DNA from: JAKASV01 sp964595035
GTDB taxonomy: Bacteria > Babelota > Babeliae > Babelales > Vermiphilaceae
Assembly (NCBI GenBank): GCA_964595035.1
Contig: CAZQNW010000008.1
Location: 1-26,692 of the forward strand
Length of the DNA stretch: 26,692 nt
Direction: 5' to 3'
The notes beneath the pieces are model-generated. The model worked only from the letters and a program-made list of their open reading frames with translations. It was not told the origin of the DNA and searched no databases. Both the position numbers and the translations under genes were made by a program. Below are positions 17,719 to 24,169 of this stretch, in pieces (the stretch's first letter is position 1; each line of letters begins with the position of its first letter).

Positions 17719-17727
17719 AAAAACCAA

Positions 17728-17761
17728 ATATACTACCCAACTTAAACGTTGGGTAGTATAT
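17728..17761 (-). terminator. 14-bp hairpin terminator between convergent genes
   Basis: The arms 17728-17741 and 17748-17761 pair perfectly around TTAAAC. On the minus strand it is followed by GGTTTTTTTATTT, so it terminates the gene ending at 17785. On the plus strand there is no U-run, but the hairpin may still slow or stabilise the GT32 transcript end. Confidence 0.85.
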
Positions 17762-17784
17762 AGGACTTGCTATAAAAAAAGATC

Positions 17785-18393
17785 TTAAAATGCTTGAGCC
17801 TTTTCAAATCTTTTTTCACGACTCTTCAATCTATTGAGTTCATACTTAAAGACTATACGTGATTTATTAAGCCAGCTATTAGTCATTTCTATGTGTTGTC
17901 TAATCTTAACAGAATACTCCATAAGTGACTTACGCAGTTGTTCATCAATATCCTTTATCGCTTTGACATGATTATCAAACGTATCCAAACGTTCAGTAAT
18001 AGCATCTAAACGATCCTTATATTCATCGACTTTGCGTAATCTCTTGTTTACCAATTCAATCCATGTCCTTAAATACGCAAATTTAAATTCACTCGCTTCA
18101 AGTCCTTGTTCAAATGAGTTACGCGCTTGAACAAAGGTACTGTATTTTACAGCAACTTTATTAAGTGAAAGTTTAAAAAGATCTTCCGCAATATCTTTAA
18201 GGTCATCAACTAATTCATCATTCTCGTATTTCTCTTCAAGAATATCCAATGGAACAAGAATAGAATTTTTAATATCCATAGCTTTGACTACCGAAGGCTC
18301 ATCAGATCTAACCAGTTCTGTTTTTGATAATTTTGCACTCAGTGGAATCATAAGCAACGCAACAGATCCAACTAATACCATACGCATATTCAT
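17785..18393 (-). CDS. Secreted helical/coiled-coil protein of unknown function (202 aa)
   Basis: The signal peptide (MRMVLVGSVALLMIPLSA) is followed by an almost entirely helical, charged protein. Heptad-like spacing is clear in residues 50-75 (DILEEKYENDELVDDLKDIA) and 110-195 (VNKRLRKVDEYKDRLDAITE and RLDTFDNHVKAIKDIDEQLR), and no cysteines are present. A strong GGAG ribosome site precedes the ATG. It lies downstream of the protease-like gene on the same strand, separated by 46 bases, and ends at a hairpin terminator, so the two probably share a transcript. I recognise no family. A periplasmic or secreted scaffold, or a partner of the upstream protein, is possible but unproven. Confidence 0.82.
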   Translation of the reverse strand: MNMRMVLVGSVALLMIPLSAKLSKTELVRSDEPSVVKAMDIKNSILVPLDILEEKYENDELVDDLKDIAEDLFKLSLNKVAVKYSTFVQARNSFEQGLEASEFKFAYLRTWIELVNKRLRKVDEYKDRLDAITERLDTFDNHVKAIKDIDEQLRKSLMEYSVKIRQHIEMTNSWLNKSRIVFKYELNRLKSREKRFEKAQAF

Positions 18394-18439
18394 ACTACTC
18401 TCCTTTTTTAAAACACTTCCAACTCACTTTTCTACACTT

Positions 18440-19591
18440 TCATTGCACAAAGTTATACAAGGGAACCAACCGTTCTTCAATAATTCTGTCTTCTGTCCAA
18501 TTCACCATATTAAGCGAATCTACAACCATAAAACGAATAACCCCATCACTATGACGCTGTACTTGTATCGCTACCCAATGGGCACCTTTACCACCTACAT
18601 TAAAAATAACAACAAGATTATTAGTACGCTTGGTTTTAAAAGCTTCGATAGTTTTATACGCTTCGGGGACCTGACCCGAAGCGTATAAAACTATCGAAAT
18701 ATCGGTAAAATCACAAGGCCCACCTAGCGACTTTTGTTCAACACATACATATTCTGTGCTGGATACTTTTTGCATGCGCAGCAAATCTTCAATCTCATCT
18801 TCTGCCAAATTATCATAAGGAGGGGATTTCCGTTTACTTTTAACATTGCGTAACATGTCAAAAAACATCTTACTAAACTCTGCTCGTGCTAATAATGCAT
18901 CAACCATGTTATCTGCTCGTAACAAACATACCGTATTATATACCGTATAATACCCACAATAATTTGTATGTTCATCAACACTGCGCGCTTGTCCAAGAGC
19001 AGGTAATTGAACTATCTCAGCTTGACCATCATTGAATGGCTTAGGTATAAGATCTATATCCTTATAAGAAGTCGTACCTATACCCATTTCAAGCAGTTTA
19101 CCATCCCACGGCACTGAAAGTTCATGCTGTCGAGCTATTGCAATAATATCACTATCTCGTTCTTGAGCAACAACATCGCCAATTTCCTTAATGATGGCAT
19201 CAGCTTGTTTTTGACGATCTGCAAGCTGTTCTATGAGACCTGTTCTTTCTCCTTCAAGTTTTCTACATTCTGCTTCAAGACGAGAAACCTCTAGTAGAAT
19301 ACTTACCTGAATCTCTTCTTCAGTTATTCCTATACTTTCTAGCTCTTTTTGCCTTTGCATGGTAGCGGCAATAGTCGTATCAATAGCGGCAATCTTCTTT
19401 TTTATTTCATCTTGTTCTTGCAACACATTTGCCATGCGACTGTTCAATAAAACAAGCCGCTCTTTGAGCCTTTTAGAAACTTGCTGCTCCGTTTCAGGTT
19501 TTTGCGATTTCAACGCGGCTGCGCGTAAAGAACCGGCTATGTATATACTAGAAAAGCATATACATAATTGTATAGCCACTTTTATATTCAT
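18440..19591 (-). CDS. Secreted coiled-coil protein with papain-like Cys-His-Asp protease-type domain
   Basis: This 383-residue protein has a signal peptide (1-24, VAIQLCICFSSIYIAGSLRA), a long coiled coil (about 30-140, rich in E, K, Q and R), and a globular C-terminal domain (about 195-383). In the last, NYCGYYTVYNT puts C212 at a helix start, GAHWVAIQV supplies H338 and FMVVDSLN supplies D358. This is the Cys, His, Asp/Asn order of papain-fold peptidases. The His/Asp pair (HW-hydrophobic strand, then DSLN) is much like the HWF...NLNSL of Josephin-type deubiquitinases. The family is not certain; C39-like, transglutaminase-like or OTU-like folds are alternatives. AAGGA lies eight bases before the ATG. 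It is likely co-transcribed with the following coiled-coil gene. The coding region contains a perfect 24-bp inverted repeat. Confidence 0.75.
   Translation of the reverse strand: MNIKVAIQLCICFSSIYIAGSLRAAALKSQKPETEQQVSKRLKERLVLLNSRMANVLQEQDEIKKKIAAIDTTIAATMQRQKELESIGITEEEIQVSILLEVSRLEAECRKLEGERTGLIEQLADRQKQADAIIKEIGDVVAQERDSDIIAIARQHELSVPWDGKLLEMGIGTTSYKDIDLIPKPFNDGQAEIVQLPALGQARSVDEHTNYCGYYTVYNTVCLLRADNMVDALLARAEFSKMFFDMLRNVKSKRKSPPYDNLAEDEIEDLLRMQKVSSTEYVCVEQKSLGGPCDFTDISIVLYASGQVPEAYKTIEAFKTKRTNNLVVIFNVGGKGAHWVAIQVQRHSDGVIRFMVVDSLNMVNWTEDRIIEERLVPLYNFVQ
18644..18698. repeat. Perfect 24-bp inverted repeat inside the protease-like gene
   Basis: The arms 18644-18667 (starting TTCGATAGTTTTATACGC) and 18675-18698 (ending GCGTATAAAACTATCGAA) are exact reverse complements with a 7-base spacer, GACCTGA. 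They encode residues about 298-316 (ISIVLYASGQVPEAYKTIE) between the presumed catalytic Cys and His. The reading frame is intact. No U-run follows, so it is not a terminator. Confidence 0.95.
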
Positions 19592-19790
19592 CTTTAAAAT
19601 CCTTCATTGTTTAGAACATACTCTCTCTATAATTAATATTATCCAAATTGAATATTATTTTTCAATGATATTATCCCAAAATACTTGTTAAAGGCTTTAT
19701 ATTAAGAATTATCTTAACAATTCCCAACTTTGCTATAATTTGGAAAAAAGCCCTAAGAGAAATAATAAGCGTCGGGTTTTAAGGGGTAGA

Positions 19791-19818
19791 TTGACTTTGG
19801 CTTTATTTCAGTTATCAT
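19791..19818 (+). promoter_or_regulatory. Promoter candidate for the 142-aa secreted protein gene
   Basis: TTGACT (19791-19796) and TATCAT (19813-19818) are 16 bases apart in the gap 19592-19966. Transcription would start near 19825 and leave a 5' leader of about 140 bases. The rest of the gap toward 19592 is AT-rich and must also hold the promoter of the divergent protease-like gene, which I cannot place. Confidence 0.5.
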
Positions 19819-19851
19819 AATTCTATCAACATATATAAAAAGTATGTTGTA

Positions 19852-19886
19852 CGTATAAGAGACAATACAGTTGGCTTACTTATACG
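19852..19886 (+). promoter_or_regulatory. Inverted repeat in the leader of the 142-aa gene
   Basis: CGTATAAG (19852-19859) and CTTATACG (19879-19886) are perfect partners around a 19-base loop, within the predicted leader. The core TATAAG/CTTATA also makes up the palindrome upstream of the 434-residue protein gene at 21346-21363. Confidence 0.4.
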
Positions 19887-19966
19887 ATCTGAGGAGATAC
19901 ACAAAGAAGCGCAGTATGGTTAGGAATCGAGGTCTAGTGTATTGTTTTATGTATAGGAGTTCATTC

Positions 19967-20395
19967 ATGAACATGAATAAAATCTTACTAGTCGCAACAT
20001 TATTGGTTTCTGTTAACGCATTCGCCGGTGCTACTCCGGTTAAAAATAGCTATATGAATCGTGCGAAAGAAGAAATCGTCAGACTATGTAAAGCTGGAGC
20101 AGCAAATGCTCGTAGCCTGTGGGCAAAAGTTCCCGCAGTTCCAGCCCCTGTCAGAGCAAAAGTTACCGCATTAAAGGCTTGGACATTGCAAAAAGGTTCT
20201 GTTGCCGGTCAATGGATACAACAGCACACTCCTGCAAAAGTACAACAATTTGTAAGCGACAAGCGTAATTTAAAAATAGCAGGCGCTGCCACAGCAGTTA
20301 TTGCATCATTCACAGTAGCATGGCGTTTATTATGTAACAAATTAGCAACACGTACAACTCCCGCTACTACCCCAACTGCACAACCAGCTTGCTAG
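19967..20395 (+). CDS. Small secreted protein with one C-terminal membrane segment (142 aa)
   Basis: The frame is open from 19871, but the ATG at 19967 is chosen because AGGAG lies about eight bases before it and a signal peptide begins there (MNMNKILLVATLLVSVNAFA, cleavage near AFA-GA). The mature protein is basic and helical (residues 30-95, Ala/Lys/Val-rich, with VPAVPAPVRAKV). A hydrophobic segment (IAGAATAVIASFTVAWRLL, about 103-121) and a Thr/Pro-rich tail end in Cys. Without the signal peptide this is a one-pass protein anchored near its C-terminus. The plan (signal, basic helices, one membrane segment preceded by a K/R stretch) is shared with the first 150 residues of the protein at 21408. 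I recognise no family. Confidence 0.75.
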   Translation: MNMNKILLVATLLVSVNAFAGATPVKNSYMNRAKEEIVRLCKAGAANARSLWAKVPAVPAPVRAKVTALKAWTLQKGSVAGQWIQQHTPAKVQQFVSDKRNLKIAGAATAVIASFTVAWRLLCNKLATRTTPATTPTAQPAC

Positions 20396-20420
20396 CTAAT
20401 ACTTAAAAACATCAAAAAAA

Positions 20421-20456
20421 ACAAGGCCAAGGTTTTAAACCTTGGCCTTGTTTTTT
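20421..20456. terminator. Bidirectional rho-independent terminator
   Basis: ACAAGGCCAAGG (20421-20432) pairs with CCTTGGCCTTGT (20440-20451), followed by a T-run on the plus strand and, through the A-run at 20413-20420, by a U-run on the minus strand. It serves both the 142-residue gene and the convergent gene ending at 20482. Confidence 0.95.
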
Positions 20457-20481
20457 GTATTTTTGTATTCAGTACTATTAT

Positions 20482-21048
20482 TTAGAACTCAAGCGATGGG
20501 ACAGCATCTGGTTTAGGAGTTGGTGGAACTTCAGCCTTTTTTTCTTCTGGTAGCTTAGCTACAACCTGTTTCTTCATAGCCTGATTTGTTGTGTTAACCA
20601 TCTGCATGATCTGAACTGCCAATTGCAAGGCATCGTTAGCTTGGCGCCCTTTAACCTCATCAACTGCCAGAATAACCGGCCCGATTTGTTTAACTATTTC
20701 CATAACCTTATACATGAGATTTGTCACTAAAATAGATAAGTCAACACCATAAATGAAGAGCTCATCAAGCTTCTCTTGTTTCTTTACTTGTTTTTCAGCT
20801 TCAGATAAAGCAATATATTCAGGACTCTTCAGATATGCATTAAGAGCAAGCATCGCCTGACGCATTTTATCAGCTTGAGCCTTTGCTTGTACAGGGAATT
20901 TTTGGATCTCAGTTATAATTGGTGGAATATTACCCGCCAAACTACCCACAAGCCCCAAAATTGCTGTCGTTAATTTGGCAGTATCGACAGCTGACGCTGT
21001 TCCGCCTACAAAAACTAATGTTAAAATACTCATCATAATCTTCTTCAT
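20482..21048 (-). CDS. Secreted helical protein of unknown function (188 aa)
   Basis: The signal peptide (MKKIMMSILTLVFVGGTASA, cleavage before VD) is followed by a mainly helical protein. It has a hydrophobic stretch (LTTAILGLVGSLAGNIPPII) and a long region of Ala, Gln, Lys and Met (residues 55-160), and it ends in a Pro/Lys/Glu-rich tail (LPEEKKAEVPPTPKPDAVPS). AAAGGAG precedes the ATG. It has its own promoter candidate about 100 bases upstream and ends at a bidirectional terminator, so it is probably monocistronic. I recognise no family. The proline-rich tail could reach across the envelope, which is speculation. Confidence 0.82.
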   Translation of the reverse strand: MKKIMMSILTLVFVGGTASAVDTAKLTTAILGLVGSLAGNIPPIITEIQKFPVQAKAQADKMRQAMLALNAYLKSPEYIALSEAEKQVKKQEKLDELFIYGVDLSILVTNLMYKVMEIVKQIGPVILAVDEVKGRQANDALQLAVQIMQMVNTTNQAMKKQVVAKLPEEKKAEVPPTPKPDAVPSLEF

Positions 21049-21145
21049 ATCGATCTCCTTTCTTTATATGATACGACTAACCCTACATACATTTTAGACC
21101 ATTCTCCTTTACTTCTTGTTAAAACATAATTTGTTTTCTATTATC

Positions 21146-21175
21146 ATTGTACTATATGCATTTTTATAAAATCAA
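21146..21175 (-). promoter_or_regulatory. Promoter candidate for the 188-aa secreted protein gene
   Basis: Read on the minus strand, TTGATT (21175-21170) and TACAAT (21151-21146) are 18 bases apart. The start would fall near 21138, about 90 bases before the ATG at 21048. It is back to back with the plus-strand promoter at 21188. Confidence 0.55.
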
Positions 21176-21187
21176 TATTTTTTCAAA

Positions 21188-21215
21188 TTGAAATTTATTT
21201 TTTTTATAGTATACT
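21188..21215 (+). promoter_or_regulatory. Promoter candidate upstream of a terminated leader or small RNA
   Basis: TTGAAA (21188-21193) and TATACT (21210-21215) are 16 bases apart, pointing toward the hairpin terminator at 21314-21340. Transcription should start near 21222. Confidence 0.55.
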
Positions 21216-21221
21216 GTACAT

Positions 21222-21340
21222 TTCTATTGATTATTACGTATAAAGCAGAGCATCCGAGAACCCATAAAAAGACTTACTACGAACAGTTCAATAAGTGATA
21301 CTTGCTCATCCCAGGGGGGCTTTGCCCCTTATTTTTTTTT
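21222..21340 (+). ncRNA. Candidate small RNA or attenuator leader (about 119 nt)
   Basis: A promoter candidate at 21188-21215 and a GC hairpin with a long T-run at 21314-21340 enclose about 119 bases with no ORF. Inside, GAGCA near 21248 can pair with TGCTC near 21304, and AAGT-GAT-ACTT forms a small internal hairpin. The 434-residue secreted-protein gene begins 68 bases after the terminator, so this may be a free small RNA or a regulated leader. It does not show motifs of 6S, SRP or tmRNA that I know. Existence of the transcript is inferred. Confidence 0.45.
21314..21340 (+). terminator. Rho-independent terminator ahead of a gene
   Basis: GGGGC-TTT-GCCCC (21316-21328), extended by two G-T pairs, is followed by TTATTTTTTTTT. 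It lies in front of, not behind, the CDS at 21408, so it must end a short upstream transcript. Confidence 0.8.
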
Positions 21341-21345
21341 CTATA

Positions 21346-21363
21346 TACTTATAGGTATAAGTA
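21346..21363 (+). promoter_or_regulatory. Palindrome TACTTATA-GG-TATAAGTA
   Basis: The arms 21346-21353 and 21356-21363 are perfect. It lies between the leader terminator and the ribosome site of the 434-residue protein gene. It could be an operator or part of a second promoter. The same core occurs in the leader of the 142-residue gene. Confidence 0.4.
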
Positions 21364-21407
21364 AGGTTGTATCTTTATACAAAGGTTATTTTAAATGGAG
21401 GCCTTTT

Positions 21408-22712
21408 ATGTCAAAGGTTATCAAAAAGAATGCATCGTTAGCATTCATTCTCTTACTCAGCATCCCTGTATGCGCAAGTCAGCATGGTACAGCTGAAAGT
21501 CTTAAAAAAGTATCACAAAGTCACGCTATTGCCACAGCTTTCGGTGCCATTTTAGCAAAATCCGGCGTCAAAACTGCCGGCCAAAACGCTTTTGCTTGGG
21601 CTTCTCGCACACTTCCTTCCTGGCAAACTATCAGACAAGCCCCAAGAGCAGGTCTCGCTTTAGTCCAACGTGGAACAGCCGCCGTTGTACATGCCGGTAG
21701 ACACGCAAGTTCATGCCTCGTTCCTTACGTAAGACCAGCCATTAACTTTACGCGCTCACACCCAAGAATGACACAAGCCGCAGTCGGATCATTGTTCGCA
21801 ACAGGCCTTGCCTATGCAATCTACAAGACTGTTAAATACTGGAAAGCTCACCACCCAGCAGTTACATTGAGAACACTCCCAGTAGCTGCAGGTGAAAATC
21901 CTGAAGCACAAGTAGCTGGTTTAGGTTTAGATGCACAATTACCTCGCAGAGCCGCTCGTCCTCATGGGGCATTCAGAGTACCTTCTGACTATCAACACCA
22001 AAAACCTACAGCCGCCGCTGCCGCAGCTCAGGACACCGATACTCATGAACAAACACAACAGCAAATAGGCAAAGGCGAACAGCATATGCAAGTAGCTGAC
22101 GACTTAGGTTTACATAGTCCAGAACAAGCTGCAACCGCTGCCGCAGCTCAAAGAGCCAGTAATCCTGAACAGCAGCATCAACCAGACCTAAAAGGCAAAA
22201 AGCGTATGCAAGACGAAATGACCGTAGCAACTGCTGCAGATCATACTACCGTTACCGCTCATTCCCTCGAAGATGCAGGACAACATATTGCTGAGCTGAA
22301 AGAAGAGATCGCACTTGTAACAGCCGCTAAAGAAAAGATACGCATGACACACAGGCTGCTGAAAGACATCGCTGATGCAGCTGAAGTATATCTTAATGTT
22401 CTTGCAAAAGGAAATGACCAAGAAATAAAAGCAGCACACGATAACTATGTTAAGGTTTATACACTGGCACTTGACTATAGAATTGGCGCAGTTCCTGAAA
22501 AACTAAAAGGATTAGCCGACAATTATAACGAAATTGGTGCTAGAATCTTAGAGATATGTTATGAGCCAGACATTTTCAACAACGCGCAGCATAAAGAAGA
22601 AATAAGACGGTTGTGGAATGTTGTAACAACAGAAATATTCCCTCAATTTAAACAAGAACTTCAGGAATTAGAACAAACGTTAACAGCACTTGAGATATCA
22701 TTACAGCGTTAA
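21408..22712 (+). CDS. Secreted or membrane-anchored Ala/Gln-rich protein with coiled-coil end (434 aa)
   Basis: GGAGG lies six bases before the ATG. The parts in order are a signal peptide (MSKVIKKNASLAFILLLSIP, cleavage near VCAS), basic helices (30-120), a hydrophobic segment (MTQAAVGSLFATGLAYAIYK, about 121-140), a low-complexity Ala/Gln/His/Pro region (about 165-270), and a helical, coiled-coil-like domain (285-434, with HIAELKEEIALVTAAKEKIR and FKQELQELEQTLTAL). The low-complexity part holds two degenerate repeats (QVAGLGLDAQ...TAAAAAAQ...GKGEQHMQ and QVADDLGLHS...TAAAAQ...GKKRMQ), with the DNA string ACCGCTGCCGCAGCTCA or nearly so at both. Its first third resembles the 142-residue protein in plan. 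I recognise no family. Effector or envelope-stalk roles are both possible. Confidence 0.82.
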   Translation: MSKVIKKNASLAFILLLSIPVCASQHGTAESLKKVSQSHAIATAFGAILAKSGVKTAGQNAFAWASRTLPSWQTIRQAPRAGLALVQRGTAAVVHAGRHASSCLVPYVRPAINFTRSHPRMTQAAVGSLFATGLAYAIYKTVKYWKAHHPAVTLRTLPVAAGENPEAQVAGLGLDAQLPRRAARPHGAFRVPSDYQHQKPTAAAAAAQDTDTHEQTQQQIGKGEQHMQVADDLGLHSPEQAATAAAAQRASNPEQQHQPDLKGKKRMQDEMTVATAADHTTVTAHSLEDAGQHIAELKEEIALVTAAKEKIRMTHRLLKDIADAAEVYLNVLAKGNDQEIKAAHDNYVKVYTLALDYRIGAVPEKLKGLADNYNEIGARILEICYEPDIFNNAQHKEEIRRLWNVVTTEIFPQFKQELQELEQTLTALEISLQR

Positions 22713-22751
22713 TTCCAATTTTTAGAGGCTCATCTCTTTTTGAGATAACTT

Positions 22752-22785
22752 AAAAGAGACTGGTTTTCAAAACCAGTCTCTTTTT
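22752..22785. terminator. Bidirectional rho-independent terminator
   Basis: AAAAGAGACTGGTTTT and AAAACCAGTCTCTTTT are perfect arms around one C, so the physical loop is larger (TTTCAAA). T-runs occur on both strands. It separates the convergent 434-residue gene and rpe. A smaller hairpin, ATCTC-TTTTT-GAGAT, precedes it near 22730-22745. Confidence 0.95.
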
Positions 22786-22804
22786 ATGAGCACCTCGTCT
22801 GTTT

Positions 22805-23464
22805 TTATGCAACTTTCTGAGCCCTATCAATCAACTCTTGTAAAGCTCGAGCCGGTTCGGGTGATCTGAAAATAGCTGATGCAACCGCAACATCATCTAC
22901 CCCTTGTTTAACCACTTGAGCAATATTATCCAGCTTAATACCCCCATCAACACCTATACGAAATGGCAGTTGCGATGTCTGCCTAAAACCTACCAGTTTA
23001 TTGATTCGTTCAATTGTTTCAGGCAAAAAATCTTGTTGGGCAAAGCCTGGATTAACCGACATGACAAGAACTTGATGGATCACAGGCAAGAAGGGGAAAA
23101 TTTCCTCTATGGGCGTTTTTGGGTTTATCGCTATACTCGTCAGGCACTTTTTTGACTCAATGTGTTTTATTGTTTCTGATATTTTAGCATTAGATTCAAT
23201 GTGAAATGAAATTATACTTCCGGGTTGTATAAAAAATCTGTCAAGCAAACTTTGAGGATCATCAACCATTAAATGGAGCCATAATTTTTTGTAGGTAAAG
23301 CGAGCTACAGCGTTAACCAGATCAGGTCCATAGGTTAAATTAGGAACAAAGTGATTGTCCATAATATCCAGCTGATATCCGGAAGCTAAATTATCAATTT
23401 TTTCTATCTCGTGTTGAACATTTAAAAAATCAAGAGAGAGCAATGTAGGATAAATGATAGCCAT
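22805..23464 (-). CDS. rpe: Ribulose-phosphate 3-epimerase
   Basis: This 219-residue TIM-barrel enzyme interconverts ribulose 5-phosphate and xylulose 5-phosphate in the pentose phosphate pathway. The start at 23464 is chosen because AAGGGG lies just upstream and the conserved barrel begins at once (MAIIYPTLLSLDF). Family landmarks are LDIMDNHFVPNLTYGP, LHLMVDDP, FHIES, INPKTP, LVMSVNPGFAQQDFLPET, GVDGGI and VASAIF. The metal-binding set Ser/His/Asp/His/Asp is nearly complete, but the usual His in the 'HxDVMD' motif is Gln here (YQLDIMD). Activity is likely but this change is notable. It has no same-strand neighbour and ends at a bidirectional terminator. Confidence 0.95.
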   Translation of the reverse strand: MAIIYPTLLSLDFLNVQHEIEKIDNLASGYQLDIMDNHFVPNLTYGPDLVNAVARFTYKKLWLHLMVDDPQSLLDRFFIQPGSIISFHIESNAKISETIKHIESKKCLTSIAINPKTPIEEIFPFLPVIHQVLVMSVNPGFAQQDFLPETIERINKLVGFRQTSQLPFRIGVDGGIKLDNIAQVVKQGVDDVAVASAIFRSPEPARALQELIDRAQKVA

Positions 23465-23582
23465 AACAAGAAACCCCTTTTTATGTATTTTGAAATACAA
23501 ACACTACAAGCTTTACAGTTCACTATACAATCTTATTTTTTAGGATAGCAAGAAAGAAGAGATTCAAGCCTCCGCGACCAGC

Positions 23583-23945
23583 GCTAGGATGCTTTGCTTG
23601 CCCAAAGCACCCTGGACCCAAAGGGCACCGGCTGCCGCCGGACTGCTCTTTCGCTCAGAAGCATGATACTGACTGGTCAGCCTTCGGCTGCCGGCGCAGA
23701 TCATGCCCTCGCTACCGGTATTTAACATTACATGAGTAAGGCGCGTTGCGCCGCATCGAAAGAAGTAAGGCGTGCTTCACGCCCGCATTGAATGGTATTA
23801 AGGTATGTACCTATGAGCGCGCACATGACCTGCGACGACGGCGTTAGCCGGCTAGTCAGTGTCATCGTTGCGCGCGGAAAAGGGTCCAGCAGGCTGCTGG
23901 TGCCCTTGGGGTTCAGGGGTGGTTGGGCAAGCAACCACCCCTGAT
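23583..23945. repeat. GC-rich hairpin-laden inverted-repeat element, possible structured RNA or REP/BIME-like mobile element
   Basis: The gap 23465-24243 holds no supported gene, but its middle is far more GC-rich than the surroundings. The left arm (from 23583) and the reverse complement of the right arm (from 23945) align along a single axis near 23764. An ungapped comparison of 56 bases gives 40 identities, and further in ACTGACT (23668-23674) matches AGTCAGT (23854-23860). Each arm also folds locally: a stem capped by the loop CTTGCC (23590-23609 left; about 23913-23944 right), then CCGGC-TGCC-GCCGG (left) or a CCAGC...GCTGG stem (right), then an ATGAT/ATCAT or ATGAC/GTCAT stem. Base changes between the arms fall in stems and compensate. 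I found no tmRNA T-arm/CCA end and no RNase P GAGGAAAGTCC motif. Identity is unknown. Confidence 0.75.
23735..23793. repeat. Two direct REP-like hairpin repeats at the element centre
   Basis: AGTAAGGCGCGTTGCGCCGC (from 23735, hairpin 23740-23752) and AGTAAGGCGTGCTTCACGCC (from 23764, hairpin 23769-23783) are offset by 29 bases; both continue GCATyGAA. On the minus strand each reads as GATGCGGCG...CGCCTTAC or AATGCGGGCG...CGCCTTAC. As I recall it, the enterobacterial REP core is GATGCGgCG...CGyCTTAt, so this is close. Similarity by chance or convergence cannot be excluded. Confidence 0.65.
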
Positions 23946-23956
23946 GCTCCACGCAC

Positions 23957-23977
23957 AGTGGTACCTTTTATACCACT
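23957..23977. other. Hairpin at the right edge of the GC-rich element
   Basis: AGTGGTA (23957-23963) pairs with TACCACT (23971-23977) around CCTTTTA. A T-rich stretch begins about 13 bases later, so a weak plus-strand terminator is possible. On the minus strand it contains GGTATAAAAGG, a possible -10. From here to 24132 the DNA is AT-rich with nothing supported. Confidence 0.4.
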
Positions 23978-24132
23978 TCTATAAAGTTAATTTTTTAAAA
24001 TAACAACTAAAAAAGAGAATTCTATAAAGAAAACAAAAAGAGAGTAAACATGTAATCAAAAGACCAAAATTCAAATTTATCTGAGCAGATGTCCTAAAAA
24101 AATCTTAGTCTGTTGCTATCAAAAAAAATTAG

Positions 24133-24161
24133 TTGATTTTTTTAACTTTTATTTTTATAAT
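24133..24161 (+). promoter_or_regulatory. Near-consensus sigma70-type promoter of groES-groEL
   Basis: TTGATT (24133-24138) and a perfect TATAAT (24156-24161) are 17 bases apart. Transcription should begin near 24168, 76 bases before the groES ATG. No sigma32-like box is needed to explain expression. Confidence 0.75.
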
Positions 24162-24169
24162 TTTATCTG

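Noticed and set aside
23728..23952. 74-residue minus-strand ORF in the GC-rich element
   Set aside because: It runs through several hairpins, has no ribosome site and no protein-like composition. The element is better explained by folding.
23583..23977. tmRNA or RNase P RNA gene
   Set aside because: I looked for the tmRNA T-arm with CCA end and tag ORF, and for RNase P GAGGAAAGTCC and ACAGAA-type motifs, on both strands and found none. A covariance search would be decisive.
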